From: Amphritea atlantica
GTDB lineage: Bacteria > Pseudomonadota > Gammaproteobacteria > Pseudomonadales > Balneatricaceae
Length of the DNA: 64,000 bases
Assembly (NCBI RefSeq): GCF_900111095.1
Contig: NZ_FOGB01000004.1
Span: 245,867 to 309,866 of the forward strand
Direction of reading: 5' to 3'
The notes beneath the pieces were generated by a model. That model saw only the letters and a list, made by a program, of their open reading frames with translations. It did no database searches and was not told the origin of the DNA. Below are positions 7,777-16,630 of this stretch, in pieces. The stretch's first letter is position 1, and every line of letters starts with the position of its first letter. Position numbers and translations under genes: made by a program.

Positions 7777-9102
7777 GTGTTAGATCTAGATCCCTTAGTG
7801 GTTACCTTTGGCATGTTCTTCTCAATGCTGATCCTGCTGGCAATGGGAGCCCCGTTAACCTGGGCGCTGCTGACGGTTGGTACCGGTTCGGCGTATTTTC
7901 TGTGGGGGCCTGCCGGGCTTGAGTTACTTGCCACCAGTGCGTTTTCGGCGATGGACAACTTCCTGTTGGTGGCACTGCCGATGTTTATCTTTATGGGCCT
8001 GATGCTGCAGCGTTCCGGTATTACCGATGATCTGTTTGATATGATCAATAAGCTCATGGGTGGTATACCCGGTGGACTGGGTATGGGGACCGTGGTTATC
8101 TGTGCCATTATCGCTGCCATGGCGGGCGTTTCGGGTGCGGCAACGGTGAGTCTGGGGATTATTGCGCTGCCATCGATGCTGAGTCGTGGTTACGATAAGA
8201 AACTGGTGACCGGAACCATTATGGCCGGTGGTGCATTAGGCTTTCTGATTCCTCCCAGTGTACTGATGATTGTCTATGCATTTCTTGCACGGGAGTCGGT
8301 GGGTAAGCTGTTTGCAGCCGGTATGATGCCGGGCCTGATGCTGGCCGGTATCTATATGCTGTATATCTTCCTGTTTGCCCTCAAGAATCCCGAGAAAGCT
8401 CCCTCTATCTCACTTTCAGAGCGTCTGGGGGCGTTGGATAAACTGAAAGCGTTGAAGGCGCTGATTCTGCCGGGTGCTCTGATTACCACGGTGCTGGGAT
8501 TTATTATCGGCGGAATTACGTCTCCATCTGAAGCGTCTGCGGTGGGAGCAGCCGGATCGCTGGTCTGTGCCGCGATCTATCGCACGCTCAATCTGAAAAT
8601 GCTCAAAGAGGTGCTGATGAGCACTACCCAACTGATGGGGATGTTGCTCTGGATTACCATAGCAGCAGTGTTTTTCAGTAAGATCTATATCGGTCTGGGT
8701 GCGGGAATGCTGATTACTGAACTGGTTCAGGACTCTAATCTTTCGCCCTATCTGGTGATCGTTGCGATGCTGGCAACTTACTTCATTCTGGGGATGTTTC
8801 TTGATGATTTTGCCATCGTCTTTATCACCGTTCCCCTGTTTGTGCCGATTGTGCAGGAGATGGGTTTTGATACGGTGTGGTTCGCCGTGCTGTTTATCAT
8901 CAGCATGCAAACCGCCTATCTGACGCCGCCCTTTGGTTATAATCTCTTCTACATGCGCTCGGTGGCCCCGCCATCCATCACGATCTACGACCTGTATAAA
9001 GCGGTTATTCCGTTTATTATTCTGCAGATTATCGGCCTGGCGCTGGTGGTTATCTTTCCGGAAATAGCGCTTTGGTTGCCCAATCTGATTTTTGAATCCT
9101 GA
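7777..9102 (+). CDS. dctM: TRAP transporter large permease, DctM family
   Basis: The 441-residue polytopic membrane protein is the translocation subunit of the transporter. Family landmarks include GIPGGLGMGTVVICAIIAAMAGVSGAA near residue 100, PPSVLMIVYAFLARESVGKLFAAG near residue 155, and PPFGYNLFYMRSVAP near residue 385. The start is GTG at 7777 with GAAGG seven bases upstream. Parts of this gene are repeated in a decayed copy at 11981-12238. A strong hairpin follows at 9144-9175. Confidence 0.95.
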   Translation: MLDLDPLVVTFGMFFSMLILLAMGAPLTWALLTVGTGSAYFLWGPAGLELLATSAFSAMDNFLLVALPMFIFMGLMLQRSGITDDLFDMINKLMGGIPGGLGMGTVVICAIIAAMAGVSGAATVSLGIIALPSMLSRGYDKKLVTGTIMAGGALGFLIPPSVLMIVYAFLARESVGKLFAAGMMPGLMLAGIYMLYIFLFALKNPEKAPSISLSERLGALDKLKALKALILPGALITTVLGFIIGGITSPSEASAVGAAGSLVCAAIYRTLNLKMLKEVLMSTTQLMGMLLWITIAAVFFSKIYIGLGAGMLITELVQDSNLSPYLVIVAMLATYFILGMFLDDFAIVFITVPLFVPIVQEMGFDTVWFAVLFIISMQTAYLTPPFGYNLFYMRSVAPPSITIYDLYKAVIPFIILQIIGLALVVIFPEIALWLPNLIFES

Positions 9103-9143
9103 TGATGAAAGGATCTGATTGAATCATTTAAAAAGCCGCTCAA

Positions 9144-9175
9144 AAAATCCGATGTCATCACTGACATCGGATTTT
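9144..9175 (+). terminator. Terminator after dctPQM
   Basis: A 14-bp perfect stem (AAAATCCGATGTCA / TGACATCGGATTTT) around a 4-nt loop, with a short T run inside the 3' arm. It is symmetrical enough to work on both strands and lies between dctM and the convergent MFS gene. Confidence 0.8.
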
Positions 9176-9294
9176 CTAACAAGCTCAGCTTAGGCTCCAA
9201 TGCTTAAGTGAACCGCATTGCGCTGTCTGTCGGGGTGATAGAGATCAATAACAAAAGGAGACTCCTGACATCCTGTCTTCGGAGCCGTTAAGAA

Positions 9295-10506
9295 TTAGGC
9301 TGTTTCCATCCTTATACGTGAGACTGGTTTGTCATTGATTGGAAGATGAATCAATGCAGAGAGAAATGCCAGCGCGACTGCAGACCACCAAATGGGTTCG
9401 TATGAGCCGTAATAATCATAGATGACACCACCGGTCCATGCGCCTAAAAAGCTGCCAACCTGATGAGAGAAAAACACCAATCCGTATAGTGTTGACAGGT
9501 AACGAGATCCAAAGATCTGGCGAACTAAACCCGATGTCAGTGGCACCGTTCCTAACCAGCAAAAACCGATAGCAGCGCCGAAGACTGCAGCCGTTATTTC
9601 GGTGGTAGGGAATATCACAAAAGCACTGATCACAACCGTACGCATCACATACAGCGCAGACATCACGTAACGCTTGCTATAGCGGTCTGCCATGACTCCC
9701 CAAAAGTATGAACCAAAGATATTGAATATACCGACGTAAGCCAGTGCCATGGCAGCCGCTGAGGCCGGTAGGTTTTTATCTAACACATAACTGGGAAGGT
9801 GAGTGGCGATAAACATGACATGGAAACCACACACAAAAAAGCCGATATGAATCAACCAGTATCCTTTGTGCGTAAAGGCTTCTTTCAAAGCCTCTTTTAG
9901 CGTTTGCAGGTCTTCGTGAACCGTGTGAGTATGCGCTTCTCCCTTTGCCATATTGATGAAAAATGCAAACACCACAATAAAGCTACACATGACAGCGAAT
10001 ATCTGCATGGCACTTTGCCAATCATAAATACTCAACAATGTTTGCGCACCAGGAATCATCGCAAACATGCCAAATGACCCGGCAGCGGTGGTCAGGCCAA
10101 AGGCTTTAGCCGCATGTTGCGCGGGGACCACTTTTGCGACAGCGCCCAGTACGATCACGTAGCTGGTGGCACTTAAACCGAGCCCAACAAGCACACCCAG
10201 GGATAGGTAGATCATAGTGGGCTCGACAGTGATCGACGTTAAGTACAGGCCTGCGGCATAAGAGGCCGAACCTAAAATGATGATGCGCTTCGGGCCCCAA
10301 CGGTCGGCGGCCATACCCACAAATGGCTGGAAGGCGCCAAAAAGCAAGTTTTGCAATGCAATGGCAAAGCTGAAGAACTCACGTCCGGTGTGGAAGTAGT
10401 CGGAAACAGGCATCATGAAAATACCAAAGGATTGCCTGATCCCCAGGCTGGTAATCAAAATCCCTATACCCAGCCAAACCAGGAGTGGAAACCGGAAAGT
10501 AAACAT
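9295..10506 (-). CDS. Major facilitator superfamily transporter
   Basis: 403 residues with about twelve hydrophobic segments and a central cytoplasmic loop of ~40 residues containing GEAHTHTVHEDL. The loop between helices 2 and 3 carries the MFS signature as MAADRWGPKRIII. The start LLVWLGIGILITSLGIRQSFGIF is typical of OFA/monocarboxylate-type MFS carriers. The substrate is unknown. It lies downstream of, and on the same strand as, the LysR gene at 10911-11882, 404 bp apart, so the regulator may control it. Both lie between dctM and its decayed copy. The codon use looks somewhat more AT-rich than in dctPQM. Confidence 0.88.
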   Translation of the reverse strand: MFTFRFPLLVWLGIGILITSLGIRQSFGIFMMPVSDYFHTGREFFSFAIALQNLLFGAFQPFVGMAADRWGPKRIIILGSASYAAGLYLTSITVEPTMIYLSLGVLVGLGLSATSYVIVLGAVAKVVPAQHAAKAFGLTTAAGSFGMFAMIPGAQTLLSIYDWQSAMQIFAVMCSFIVVFAFFINMAKGEAHTHTVHEDLQTLKEALKEAFTHKGYWLIHIGFFVCGFHVMFIATHLPSYVLDKNLPASAAAMALAYVGIFNIFGSYFWGVMADRYSKRYVMSALYVMRTVVISAFVIFPTTEITAAVFGAAIGFCWLGTVPLTSGLVRQIFGSRYLSTLYGLVFFSHQVGSFLGAWTGGVIYDYYGSYEPIWWSAVALAFLSALIHLPINDKPVSRIRMETA

Positions 10507-10910
10507 AAATTGCTCTTAAAAATGCCTGGGTATGAGGGTGCTTTTCATTAACGCCTATGGGTTGGTGACCGCCATGATTTATGGCTTGCACTGCCACGAT
10601 TCTCTCTAACGCCTGGTAAGCGGTAGACAAAAATTAATGGCAGACGCAACATAGTTAGCAGCCTCAGAGCCTTAGCGAAAGTGGATGGAAACAAGTGCTT
10701 ATATGCGCTCAACTACGAGATGAGCGCGCAGTGTAGAGAGTATTCAGAGGTGACTCAAATGATAAAAAGGGAAGTAATCTATGCAAATTATACATATATT
10801 AAATTTGCCATTGAGAATAGCCTTGCACCAGGGAATGAGCGGTGCAGTTTCATATGAATATGCCCGGATTTTTAAGATGCACTTACAACGAACTCACCCT
10901 GTTTTGAGTA
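10507..10910. other. 404-bp spacer between LysR and MFS genes
   Basis: No convincing gene is present. It is AT-rich around 10780-10810 and presumably carries the MFS promoter. No clear terminator or palindrome was found. Confidence 0.4.
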
Positions 10911-11882
10911 TTAATCAGGCGGAGCCATGGCATCCGCTTCTGTATCCAGTCCCATCTCTACCACACGTTTAGCGATTAGCTTGCCACACTCTTCTTTTAC
11001 GACACTTCTCAACCATTCTTGTGCAGGTGAATGTTCGCAGCGAGGGTGCCAGATCATGGAATAATCAAACGATGTGAAATGAAATGGCAGAGGTTTTACG
11101 ATCAGGTCATAACGCTCTGAAACTAAGTGGGCTAAATCGGCAGGTACAGTGATAATTAATGGCATCATATCCACAATAGCCAACGCAGCTTCTAAATGAT
11201 ATGCCCTCAGAACCATGCGCCGTTTCGGTTTATCTTCTAATGCCCGTTCAATAAGAGATTTAACCCCATCACTAATGGCAATCATGGCATGAGGAAAATT
11301 CAAATAATCATCCAGACACATCTGTTTATGAGCTAACGGATGTTGTTTAGATAATAGACAGGAGACCCCGACACGACCCAGTCCTCCGTACTGTAATGGT
11401 TCAATAGAGTAAATTGGGTGGCAAATAGCTAAGTCAGCCCGGCCGTAAGTGAGTTGCTCTTTCAAGTGCTCATCTTGTAGTGGCAAAAATTCAAAGGCGA
11501 CATTAGGTGCTTCCTGATATATGCGAGGTAAAGCAAAGGGTAAAATAGTTTGCATTGCATAATCAGTTGTTACAATCGTGAATGTTTGATCACAAGACCT
11601 GGGGTCAAAATCAATAGGAGATAAAAGCTGTTTCAGAGACCCAATAGGCTCATCTAAAGCGCTACTCATTGATAAAGCTTTCTCTGTAGGCACCAGATTC
11701 TGCCCCTGGCGTGTAAATAAAGGGTCACCCAGCAAACTGCGCAATCGCCCCAGAACCCGGCTCATTGCTGACTGGCTCAGGTTTAAACGAGCTGCAGCTC
11801 TGCTGACACTGCGTTCCTCAACCAGAACTTGCAACGCGACTAACAGATTTAAATCCCGACGATAAAGCTCTTCTACTTTCAT
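10911..11882 (-). CDS. LysR-type transcriptional regulator
   Basis: 323 residues from the ATG at 11882. The winged helix-turn-helix occupies residues ~6-65 (RRDLNLLVALQVLVEERSVS and AARLNLSQSAMSRVLGRLR). The rest is a type 2 periplasmic-binding effector domain with the LysR landmark FTIVTTDYAMQTILP. An upstream in-frame extension to 12014 exists but overlaps the decayed dctM copy and lacks family similarity, so the shorter start is preferred. It resembles the NodD/LeuO-like branch. Its target is probably the downstream MFS gene, which is inference from position. Confidence 0.88.
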   Translation of the reverse strand: MKVEELYRRDLNLLVALQVLVEERSVSRAAARLNLSQSAMSRVLGRLRSLLGDPLFTRQGQNLVPTEKALSMSSALDEPIGSLKQLLSPIDFDPRSCDQTFTIVTTDYAMQTILPFALPRIYQEAPNVAFEFLPLQDEHLKEQLTYGRADLAICHPIYSIEPLQYGGLGRVGVSCLLSKQHPLAHKQMCLDDYLNFPHAMIAISDGVKSLIERALEDKPKRRMVLRAYHLEAALAIVDMMPLIITVPADLAHLVSERYDLIVKPLPFHFTSFDYSMIWHPRCEHSPAQEWLRSVVKEECGKLIAKRVVEMGLDTEADAMAPPD

Positions 11883-11980
11883 ACCCGGCCTTAAACACTC
11901 TGACAATATGGACAGTGTAACCAATAAAATACGGAAAATATCTTTAAGTTGGGAGCCTTTTATTCTGGCTTCATCCATCA

Positions 11981-12238
11981 AGTGTACTGATGATCGTCTA
12001 TGCATTTCTTGCACGGGAATCGGTGGTTAAGCTGTTTGCAGCGGGTATGATGCCGGGTCTGATGCAGCCCTTTGGTTATAAGCTCTTTTATGCGCTCGGT
12101 GGTCCCGTCATTTATAACGATCAACGATCTGTATAAAGGGGTATTTCGTTTATTACGCTGCAGATTATTGGTCTGATACTGGTGGTTATCTTTACGGGAA
12201 TAGCGCTTTGGCTACCCCATTTGATATTTGCATCCTGA
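11981..12238 (+). pseudogene. Decayed, internally deleted copy of dctM
   Basis: The left part (11981 to ~12064) matches dctM from about 8256 to 8342 almost base for base (AGTGTACTGATGAT then the codons for VYAFLARES). The right part (~12065-12238) matches dctM from about 8927 to its stop at 9102, including the PPFGY codons and the final residues before TGA. About 585 bp of dctM between these parts are missing, and there are in-frame stops and indels, so no functional protein is made. Only this remnant of a second dctM survives. It lies on the far side of the MFS/LysR pair, whose regulator's upstream region it borders. Confidence 0.9.
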
Positions 12239-12293
12239 GGGGGGAGCACTGTTTCTGGAAAAATAATATCTCAGGAAAAAGATGCTTGAAGAC

Positions 12294-12318
12294 AAAGCCG
12301 CGATTGACGCGGCTTTTT
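12294..12318. terminator. Intrinsic terminator, possibly bidirectional
   Basis: AAAGCCGCG (12294-12302) pairs with CGCGGCTTT (12308-12316) around a 5-nt loop, followed by a short T run to 12318. It follows the dctM remnant and may be the terminator of the lost operon. It now also lies just past the stop of the minus-strand gene ending at 12323. Confidence 0.75.
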
Positions 12319-12322
12319 GGAT

Positions 12323-12718
12323 TCAGTGTTTCTGGCTTGAGTGCATCGCTTTGAGCCACTGGATGCCATCCTCTTCGCTCAGAAATGCGCGAAAGTTTAT
12401 GCCATGCATCATGGCGGATTGCTCGGCAATGATGTTCTCTTTCTGGTTAAGCGGGTCGGTATCGATGTAGGCGATTGCCAGTTCCGGCCAGAGCCAGTTC
12501 TGAACTCCTTCAACAATATTGAAGGTATCCATCAGTGAACGTATACCGCTGAGCCGGAAGACCGCCAGAATCAGATTGATGCGCTTCTTTTTGCACTCAC
12601 TGGCAACATCCTGCCACATTCTCAGGGATTCAGTGGTTACATCGGTCCGGTCTCTGCTTCCCATAACTTCAACCCGCAGGTAGTAATCACACTCCTTAAC
12701 GGTGTACTGGTATGCCAT
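12323..12718 (-). CDS. Small cytoplasmic protein, possible STAS/SpoIIAA-like fold
   Basis: 131 residues from the ATG at 12718, chosen because GGAG lies eight bases upstream; a longer frame to 12742 has no such site. The pattern is a beta-rich start (YQYTVKECDYYLRVEVMG), then alternating strands and helices with a central LILAVFRLSG and AIAYID. This is reminiscent of the SpoIIAA-like/STAS fold described in marine proteobacterial hypothetical proteins. There is no signal peptide or membrane segment. The function is unknown; the fold suggestion is weak. Confidence 0.75.
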   Translation of the reverse strand: MAYQYTVKECDYYLRVEVMGSRDRTDVTTESLRMWQDVASECKKKRINLILAVFRLSGIRSLMDTFNIVEGVQNWLWPELAIAYIDTDPLNQKENIIAEQSAMMHGINFRAFLSEEDGIQWLKAMHSSQKH

Positions 12719-12786
12719 TAATTGTCTCCAGGCACTGATCAACTTTTAGAAGAATAGGTTGATATTGTTGAAACAATCAAGCGTTT

Positions 12787-13554
12787 TTATCGCCAGTGAA
12801 GCCAGTAGTTATATTCGATGCGGTTGGAATTATTCAGCGTGGTTTTGAATCTCTCTGAAGGCTGTGGCAGGCATTGAACCGGCTGGAATTCAGGCTCTGC
12901 CCAGCCGGTCATGCCTCCCATGTATGAGCGCTGATATCCCCACTGACCGCAGGAGAGCAGCGCATCATAATGCTGATCCCGCTGGCACACCACGCAGGTT
13001 TCAAAACGGACATCGATGTTTTCCCCCTCCTTGCCCCAGAAGTCAGACATATAGGGGGTATCGTAGATGGCAACGGTAGACGCTCTGACCGGTCGCCCAC
13101 GCCAGGGTTTATCATGATCATCTGCTGGTACCTGGTGGACGCCCCGGCCATATTCAAGCGGATCATTGTCGTAGAAGGGGGCAAGAAACTGCTCCGGGAC
13201 ATCGATCTGTGAGCTATGCTCGCCCGAAACCATGCGGGTATTGCTGTGACGGACCTGCAATATTCTGTAACGATCACAGTTGGGCAGGTTGAGTTGCTCA
13301 GTATCCCCGGCATCATTGCTGAAGAAATGTATCTCCAGGCCAACCCCAGTGGCATTATCGCCCGGGATGTAAGCCGCGTTGTTTCTGCTGCTGTGATACC
13401 ACGCCCGGGAAAATACCAGAATGCCGACGGCCTGATTCTGAAATGTGACCGGACAGGTTTTGCCAACCAGCAGCTCTTCAGCTGTCAGTTGGGCAGGGAT
13501 GAGGGGACTGACAAACAGCAGTAGTCCTGAAGTGATGATCGTGCTGCGTAACAT
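12787..13554 (-). CDS. Secreted cysteine-containing protein of unknown function
   Basis: 255 residues. The first ~25 residues (MLRSTIITSGLLLFVSPLIPA) are a Sec signal peptide. The mature part has six cysteines, including a TCVVCQ pair, and is rich in aromatic residues and short polar loops (YHSSRNNAAYIPGD; WAEPEFQPVQC), consistent with a disulfide-bonded periplasmic or extracellular protein. I do not recognise the family. The upstream gap to the LuxR gene holds only a short GCCGCT/AGCGGC hairpin without a T run. Confidence 0.75.
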   Translation of the reverse strand: MLRSTIITSGLLLFVSPLIPAQLTAEELLVGKTCPVTFQNQAVGILVFSRAWYHSSRNNAAYIPGDNATGVGLEIHFFSNDAGDTEQLNLPNCDRYRILQVRHSNTRMVSGEHSSQIDVPEQFLAPFYDNDPLEYGRGVHQVPADDHDKPWRGRPVRASTVAIYDTPYMSDFWGKEGENIDVRFETCVVCQRDQHYDALLSCGQWGYQRSYMGGMTGWAEPEFQPVQCLPQPSERFKTTLNNSNRIEYNYWLHWR

Positions 13555-13689
13555 AGCTTAAGTTTAGTTGCTGCGGCACGCACTGTTTTAAATTTAACGC
13601 AATTGTCACGTTTTATGATATTGCCGAAGGTGCCGCTACAGCGGCGCCAACGGCTGTGTTCTGAACAGATCCGGCAACTCAGACAGCTA

Positions 13690-14550
13690 TCAGCGCATGG
13701 CTGGAGGTTTCAGATAGTTGGTGAGAGGGTCCGGTGGTGAATCAGGGGTCACCATCCGTAATGAGTCGATAAACAGATGAAACATCTCTGCCTGAGAGTT
13801 GATATCCAGCTTGGCATAGATGTTTTTACGGTGGTGTTTAATGGTTTCAGGGCTGATCTCCAGCTTCTCTGCGATATATTTCACCGCATAGCCACGCAAG
13901 ATCAGCTGTAAAATCTGGGTTTCTCGCTGGGTGAGTACCGAACTGCCGAAATGACTCAGGGCACACTCCAGATGGGAATCGAGAAAATGGTCTTTCTGTA
14001 CTTGTTGCGAGCTGCCCCACCACTTTAGCAGAATCGCTTTAACGGTAGAGAAAACCCGTTGTATCAGCCCCTGCTGGGCGGCGGTAAACTTAGGCTTGTT
14101 GTCCTGACGGCTGATTGAGACCTGAATGCTGGCATTTTCAGTGGGGATAATCAGGCAGATCTCATCGCCAAAATTGACCAGCCGGTAATACACCCGATAA
14201 AACTCACTCTGTTTAAAGCCATCCGGGGCAACATCAGCAAGGCTATAAACCCCTTCGGCAGAACCATCGGTCGCCAGGCGATAGAATGGGTCCAGCAGGT
14301 AGGCGCTCTCCAGATACTGATCGATATGGATACGTGGGTCTTCACCTTTACGGCGTTTACGTGACGGGCAATAGGGTTGTCGGCCTTCAGGGTAGACAAT
14401 CAGAGTGCTGCCATCGGCATCGACCACTCTGCGCAGGGTGTCCATCAGATTATCAACGGCTTCGTCATTCACCCCGTGGGTGATAATCCCGGCAATGGCA
14501 TCGTGCCACAACATCAGGGGCTGTTTAGCTACACGGTGAAACTTCGACAA
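13690..14550 (-). CDS. LuxR-family transcriptional regulator
   Basis: 286 residues. The C-terminal LuxR/GerE helix-turn-helix at ~210-272 is clear (LTQRETQILQLILRGYAVKY, then SPETIKHHRKNIYAKL). The N-terminal ~190 residues show no receiver signature and look like a sensory domain of the type seen in LuxR regulators of catabolic genes. It is transcribed divergently from hyuB with a 307-bp spacer containing inverted repeats, which makes control of the hyuBA locus likely (inference). Confidence 0.9.
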   Translation of the reverse strand: MSKFHRVAKQPLMLWHDAIAGIITHGVNDEAVDNLMDTLRRVVDADGSTLIVYPEGRQPYCPSRKRRKGEDPRIHIDQYLESAYLLDPFYRLATDGSAEGVYSLADVAPDGFKQSEFYRVYYRLVNFGDEICLIIPTENASIQVSISRQDNKPKFTAAQQGLIQRVFSTVKAILLKWWGSSQQVQKDHFLDSHLECALSHFGSSVLTQRETQILQLILRGYAVKYIAEKLEISPETIKHHRKNIYAKLDINSQAEMFHLFIDSLRMVTPDSPPDPLTNYLKPPAMR

Positions 14551-14857
14551 ATCAGCAAACCTTAATCAGCGATCTCTAAGTTGCTAATTAAAGCCTGCTT
14601 TCAGTGTGGAAACAATAGCCGTTCCACCCAGGATGCAAATTTACATCTTTATCGGGATAGCAATGCGTTATATCACTTTTGTTCAGTCGGCCTGCTCCAG
14701 AACTTAACCCTCTGTTCACTCACAGACAAAGAATAAGTCACCGCCTATCAATAAACAGACAGCTTCCGCTCATAGACTGTTTGTTAACCCGTTTGACCCT
14801 GAACCCGGAGACGGACAGGGCAAACCCGATTCATACAAAAACAATAAGGGGTACAAC
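14551..14857. promoter_or_regulatory. Divergent control region between LuxR gene and hyuB
   Basis: It contains two short inverted repeats that could be operators: GTGGAA at 14606-14611 with TTCCAC at 14622-14627, and AAACAG near 14752 with CTGTTT near 14777. AAGGGGT before the ATG at 14858 is the hyuB ribosome binding site. No coding frame was accepted. Confidence 0.4.
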
Positions 14858-16597
14858 ATGTCTACCAGTGTCGATCCAATCACACTCGCCGTTGTCCGCG
14901 GAGCGCTGGAAACAGCGCAACGGGAGATGACGCTGACATTAGAGAAAACCGGTCGTTCCAGTGTCTTCAATCTGGCCCATGATTACAGTAATGCGCTGTT
15001 TGACCATTTTCCGGAGATGATTCTTCAGGGGCAGGATATCCCGATTCATCTGGGGTCGCTGATTCCGGCGATGAAAGAGGTGGCTCAGTTTTTTGGTGAT
15101 GATATCCACGAAGGGGATGTTATCTATCATAACGATCCCGCCTATAAAGGCAGCCATATACTCGATTGCTGTATGTACAAGCCGGTTTTTTATCAGGGTG
15201 AACTGGTGTTCTGGACGGTGTGTAAAGGCCATCTGACCGATATCGGTGGGCCGGTACCGGCAGGCTATAACCCGGATGCAAAAGAGATCTATGCCGAAGG
15301 TTTGCGGATTCCACCGGTAAAACTCTGGGAAAAGGGTAAGCGCCGGGAAGATGTGGTTAATCTGTTGCTCACCAATATGCGTGCCCGCCGCGATCAGGAA
15401 GGCGATCTGAATGCGCAGTACGGTGCCTGCCGGGTCGGTGAGCGCAATCTGATCGCGCTGCTGGATAAGTATGGCGTAAAACAGATTCAGGCCTGTATCG
15501 CCGAGCTTAAAAACATGGCAGACCGGCAGATGCGTTCGCTGATCGAAGCGGTCCCGGATGGTGAATACTTCGGTTCTGCGGTGCTGGAAGATTCCGGTCA
15601 TGGTTTCGGCGAGATGGAGATCACCTCTAAAGTGACAATCAAGGGCGATAAACTGCACATTGAAGTACAGAGCCCGCCTCAGATTCCCTACTTTATTAAC
15701 TCCTACGAAGGCAACTCAATGTCCGGTGTATATCTTGGACTGATGATGTTTGCGCAGTTGCCGCCGCCCTACAACGAAGGCTTATACCGCTGCGTATCAG
15801 TTGACCTGGGCCGCAAAGGAACGCTGTGTAACGCTCAGGAACCGGCTCCCCATGTGAACTGTACCACCACGCCGATGGAAACTCTGACCGATGCCGTCCG
15901 TAAAGCCCTGGAACAGGCGGCTCCGGATCGGGTGGCTGCCTCCTGGGGGCATGCCAGCGGCATCAACATCGCCGGTATCGATCCGCGCACCGGCGAGCAG
16001 TATGTGACCATGGTGCTGGCATCGATTATCTCCGGTGCCGGTGCGACTCAGGTGATGGATGGCTGGCACGCCTGTGGTCCGCTGTGCTGTTTCGGTGCCC
16101 TGAGCTCCGGTGATATCGAACTGCTGGAGTACTCCTACCCGATCATTATTCGTCGCTATGGTCTGATTCAGGACAGCGGCGGTGCCGGTATGTACCGGGG
16201 TGGTTCCGGTACGGTGTGGGAAGTTGAACCTATCAACCATGATATGACCGTCGTTGCTTTTGGTGAGGGACGGCAGATTCCAACCATGGGCGCTGCCGGT
16301 GCTGAGAATCAGCTTATTGAGCCGAAGCTGGGCAAGCTGGTGGTGAAAGGTGAACAGGAACAGGTTTACAAGGCCAATACCATTCTCACCGTTAAACCCG
16401 GCGAACGGGTGGCCAATTATAACCCCGGTGGCGGTGGCTTTGGTCAGCCTAAGTGTCGCCCCGCCGAAGCGGTGCTGTCGGATTATCAGAACGGCCTGAT
16501 CTCTCTGGAGGCTGCAGCACAGGAATATGGCGTCGTCATTGACGTCCGCACCATGAGTGTTGATCAGCAGGCCACAGCTACGCTGCGTCAGCAGTAA
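14858..16597 (+). CDS. hyuB: Hydantoinase B/oxoprolinase family subunit
   Basis: 579 residues, the usual length for HyuB subunits. The HyuB/oxoprolinase-beta family partners HyuA in ATP-dependent opening of five-membered imide rings (N-methylhydantoin, 5-oxoproline) or, in related enzymes, carboxylation of acetone or acetophenone. Landmarks are the N-terminal VDPITLAVVRGALETAQREM, the HNDPAYKGSHILD region near residue 91, the GGPVPAGYNP region, and a C-terminal RYGLIQDSGGAGMYRGG and GGGGFG glycine-rich end. It is followed by hyuA after 33 bp, so they are one operon. Without a gamma subunit nearby, an acetone carboxylase is unlikely. Confidence 0.92.
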   Translation: MSTSVDPITLAVVRGALETAQREMTLTLEKTGRSSVFNLAHDYSNALFDHFPEMILQGQDIPIHLGSLIPAMKEVAQFFGDDIHEGDVIYHNDPAYKGSHILDCCMYKPVFYQGELVFWTVCKGHLTDIGGPVPAGYNPDAKEIYAEGLRIPPVKLWEKGKRREDVVNLLLTNMRARRDQEGDLNAQYGACRVGERNLIALLDKYGVKQIQACIAELKNMADRQMRSLIEAVPDGEYFGSAVLEDSGHGFGEMEITSKVTIKGDKLHIEVQSPPQIPYFINSYEGNSMSGVYLGLMMFAQLPPPYNEGLYRCVSVDLGRKGTLCNAQEPAPHVNCTTTPMETLTDAVRKALEQAAPDRVAASWGHASGINIAGIDPRTGEQYVTMVLASIISGAGATQVMDGWHACGPLCCFGALSSGDIELLEYSYPIIIRRYGLIQDSGGAGMYRGGSGTVWEVEPINHDMTVVAFGEGRQIPTMGAAGAENQLIEPKLGKLVVKGEQEQVYKANTILTVKPGERVANYNPGGGGFGQPKCRPAEAVLSDYQNGLISLEAAAQEYGVVIDVRTMSVDQQATATLRQQ

Positions 16598-16630
16598 GAC
16601 CGATAACAAGAACAATTAAGGAACGGAATT

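Noticed and set aside
10781-10972. Plus-strand frame of 63 codons between MFS and LysR genes
   Set aside because: No ribosome binding site or family similarity, and it runs into the end of the LysR gene.
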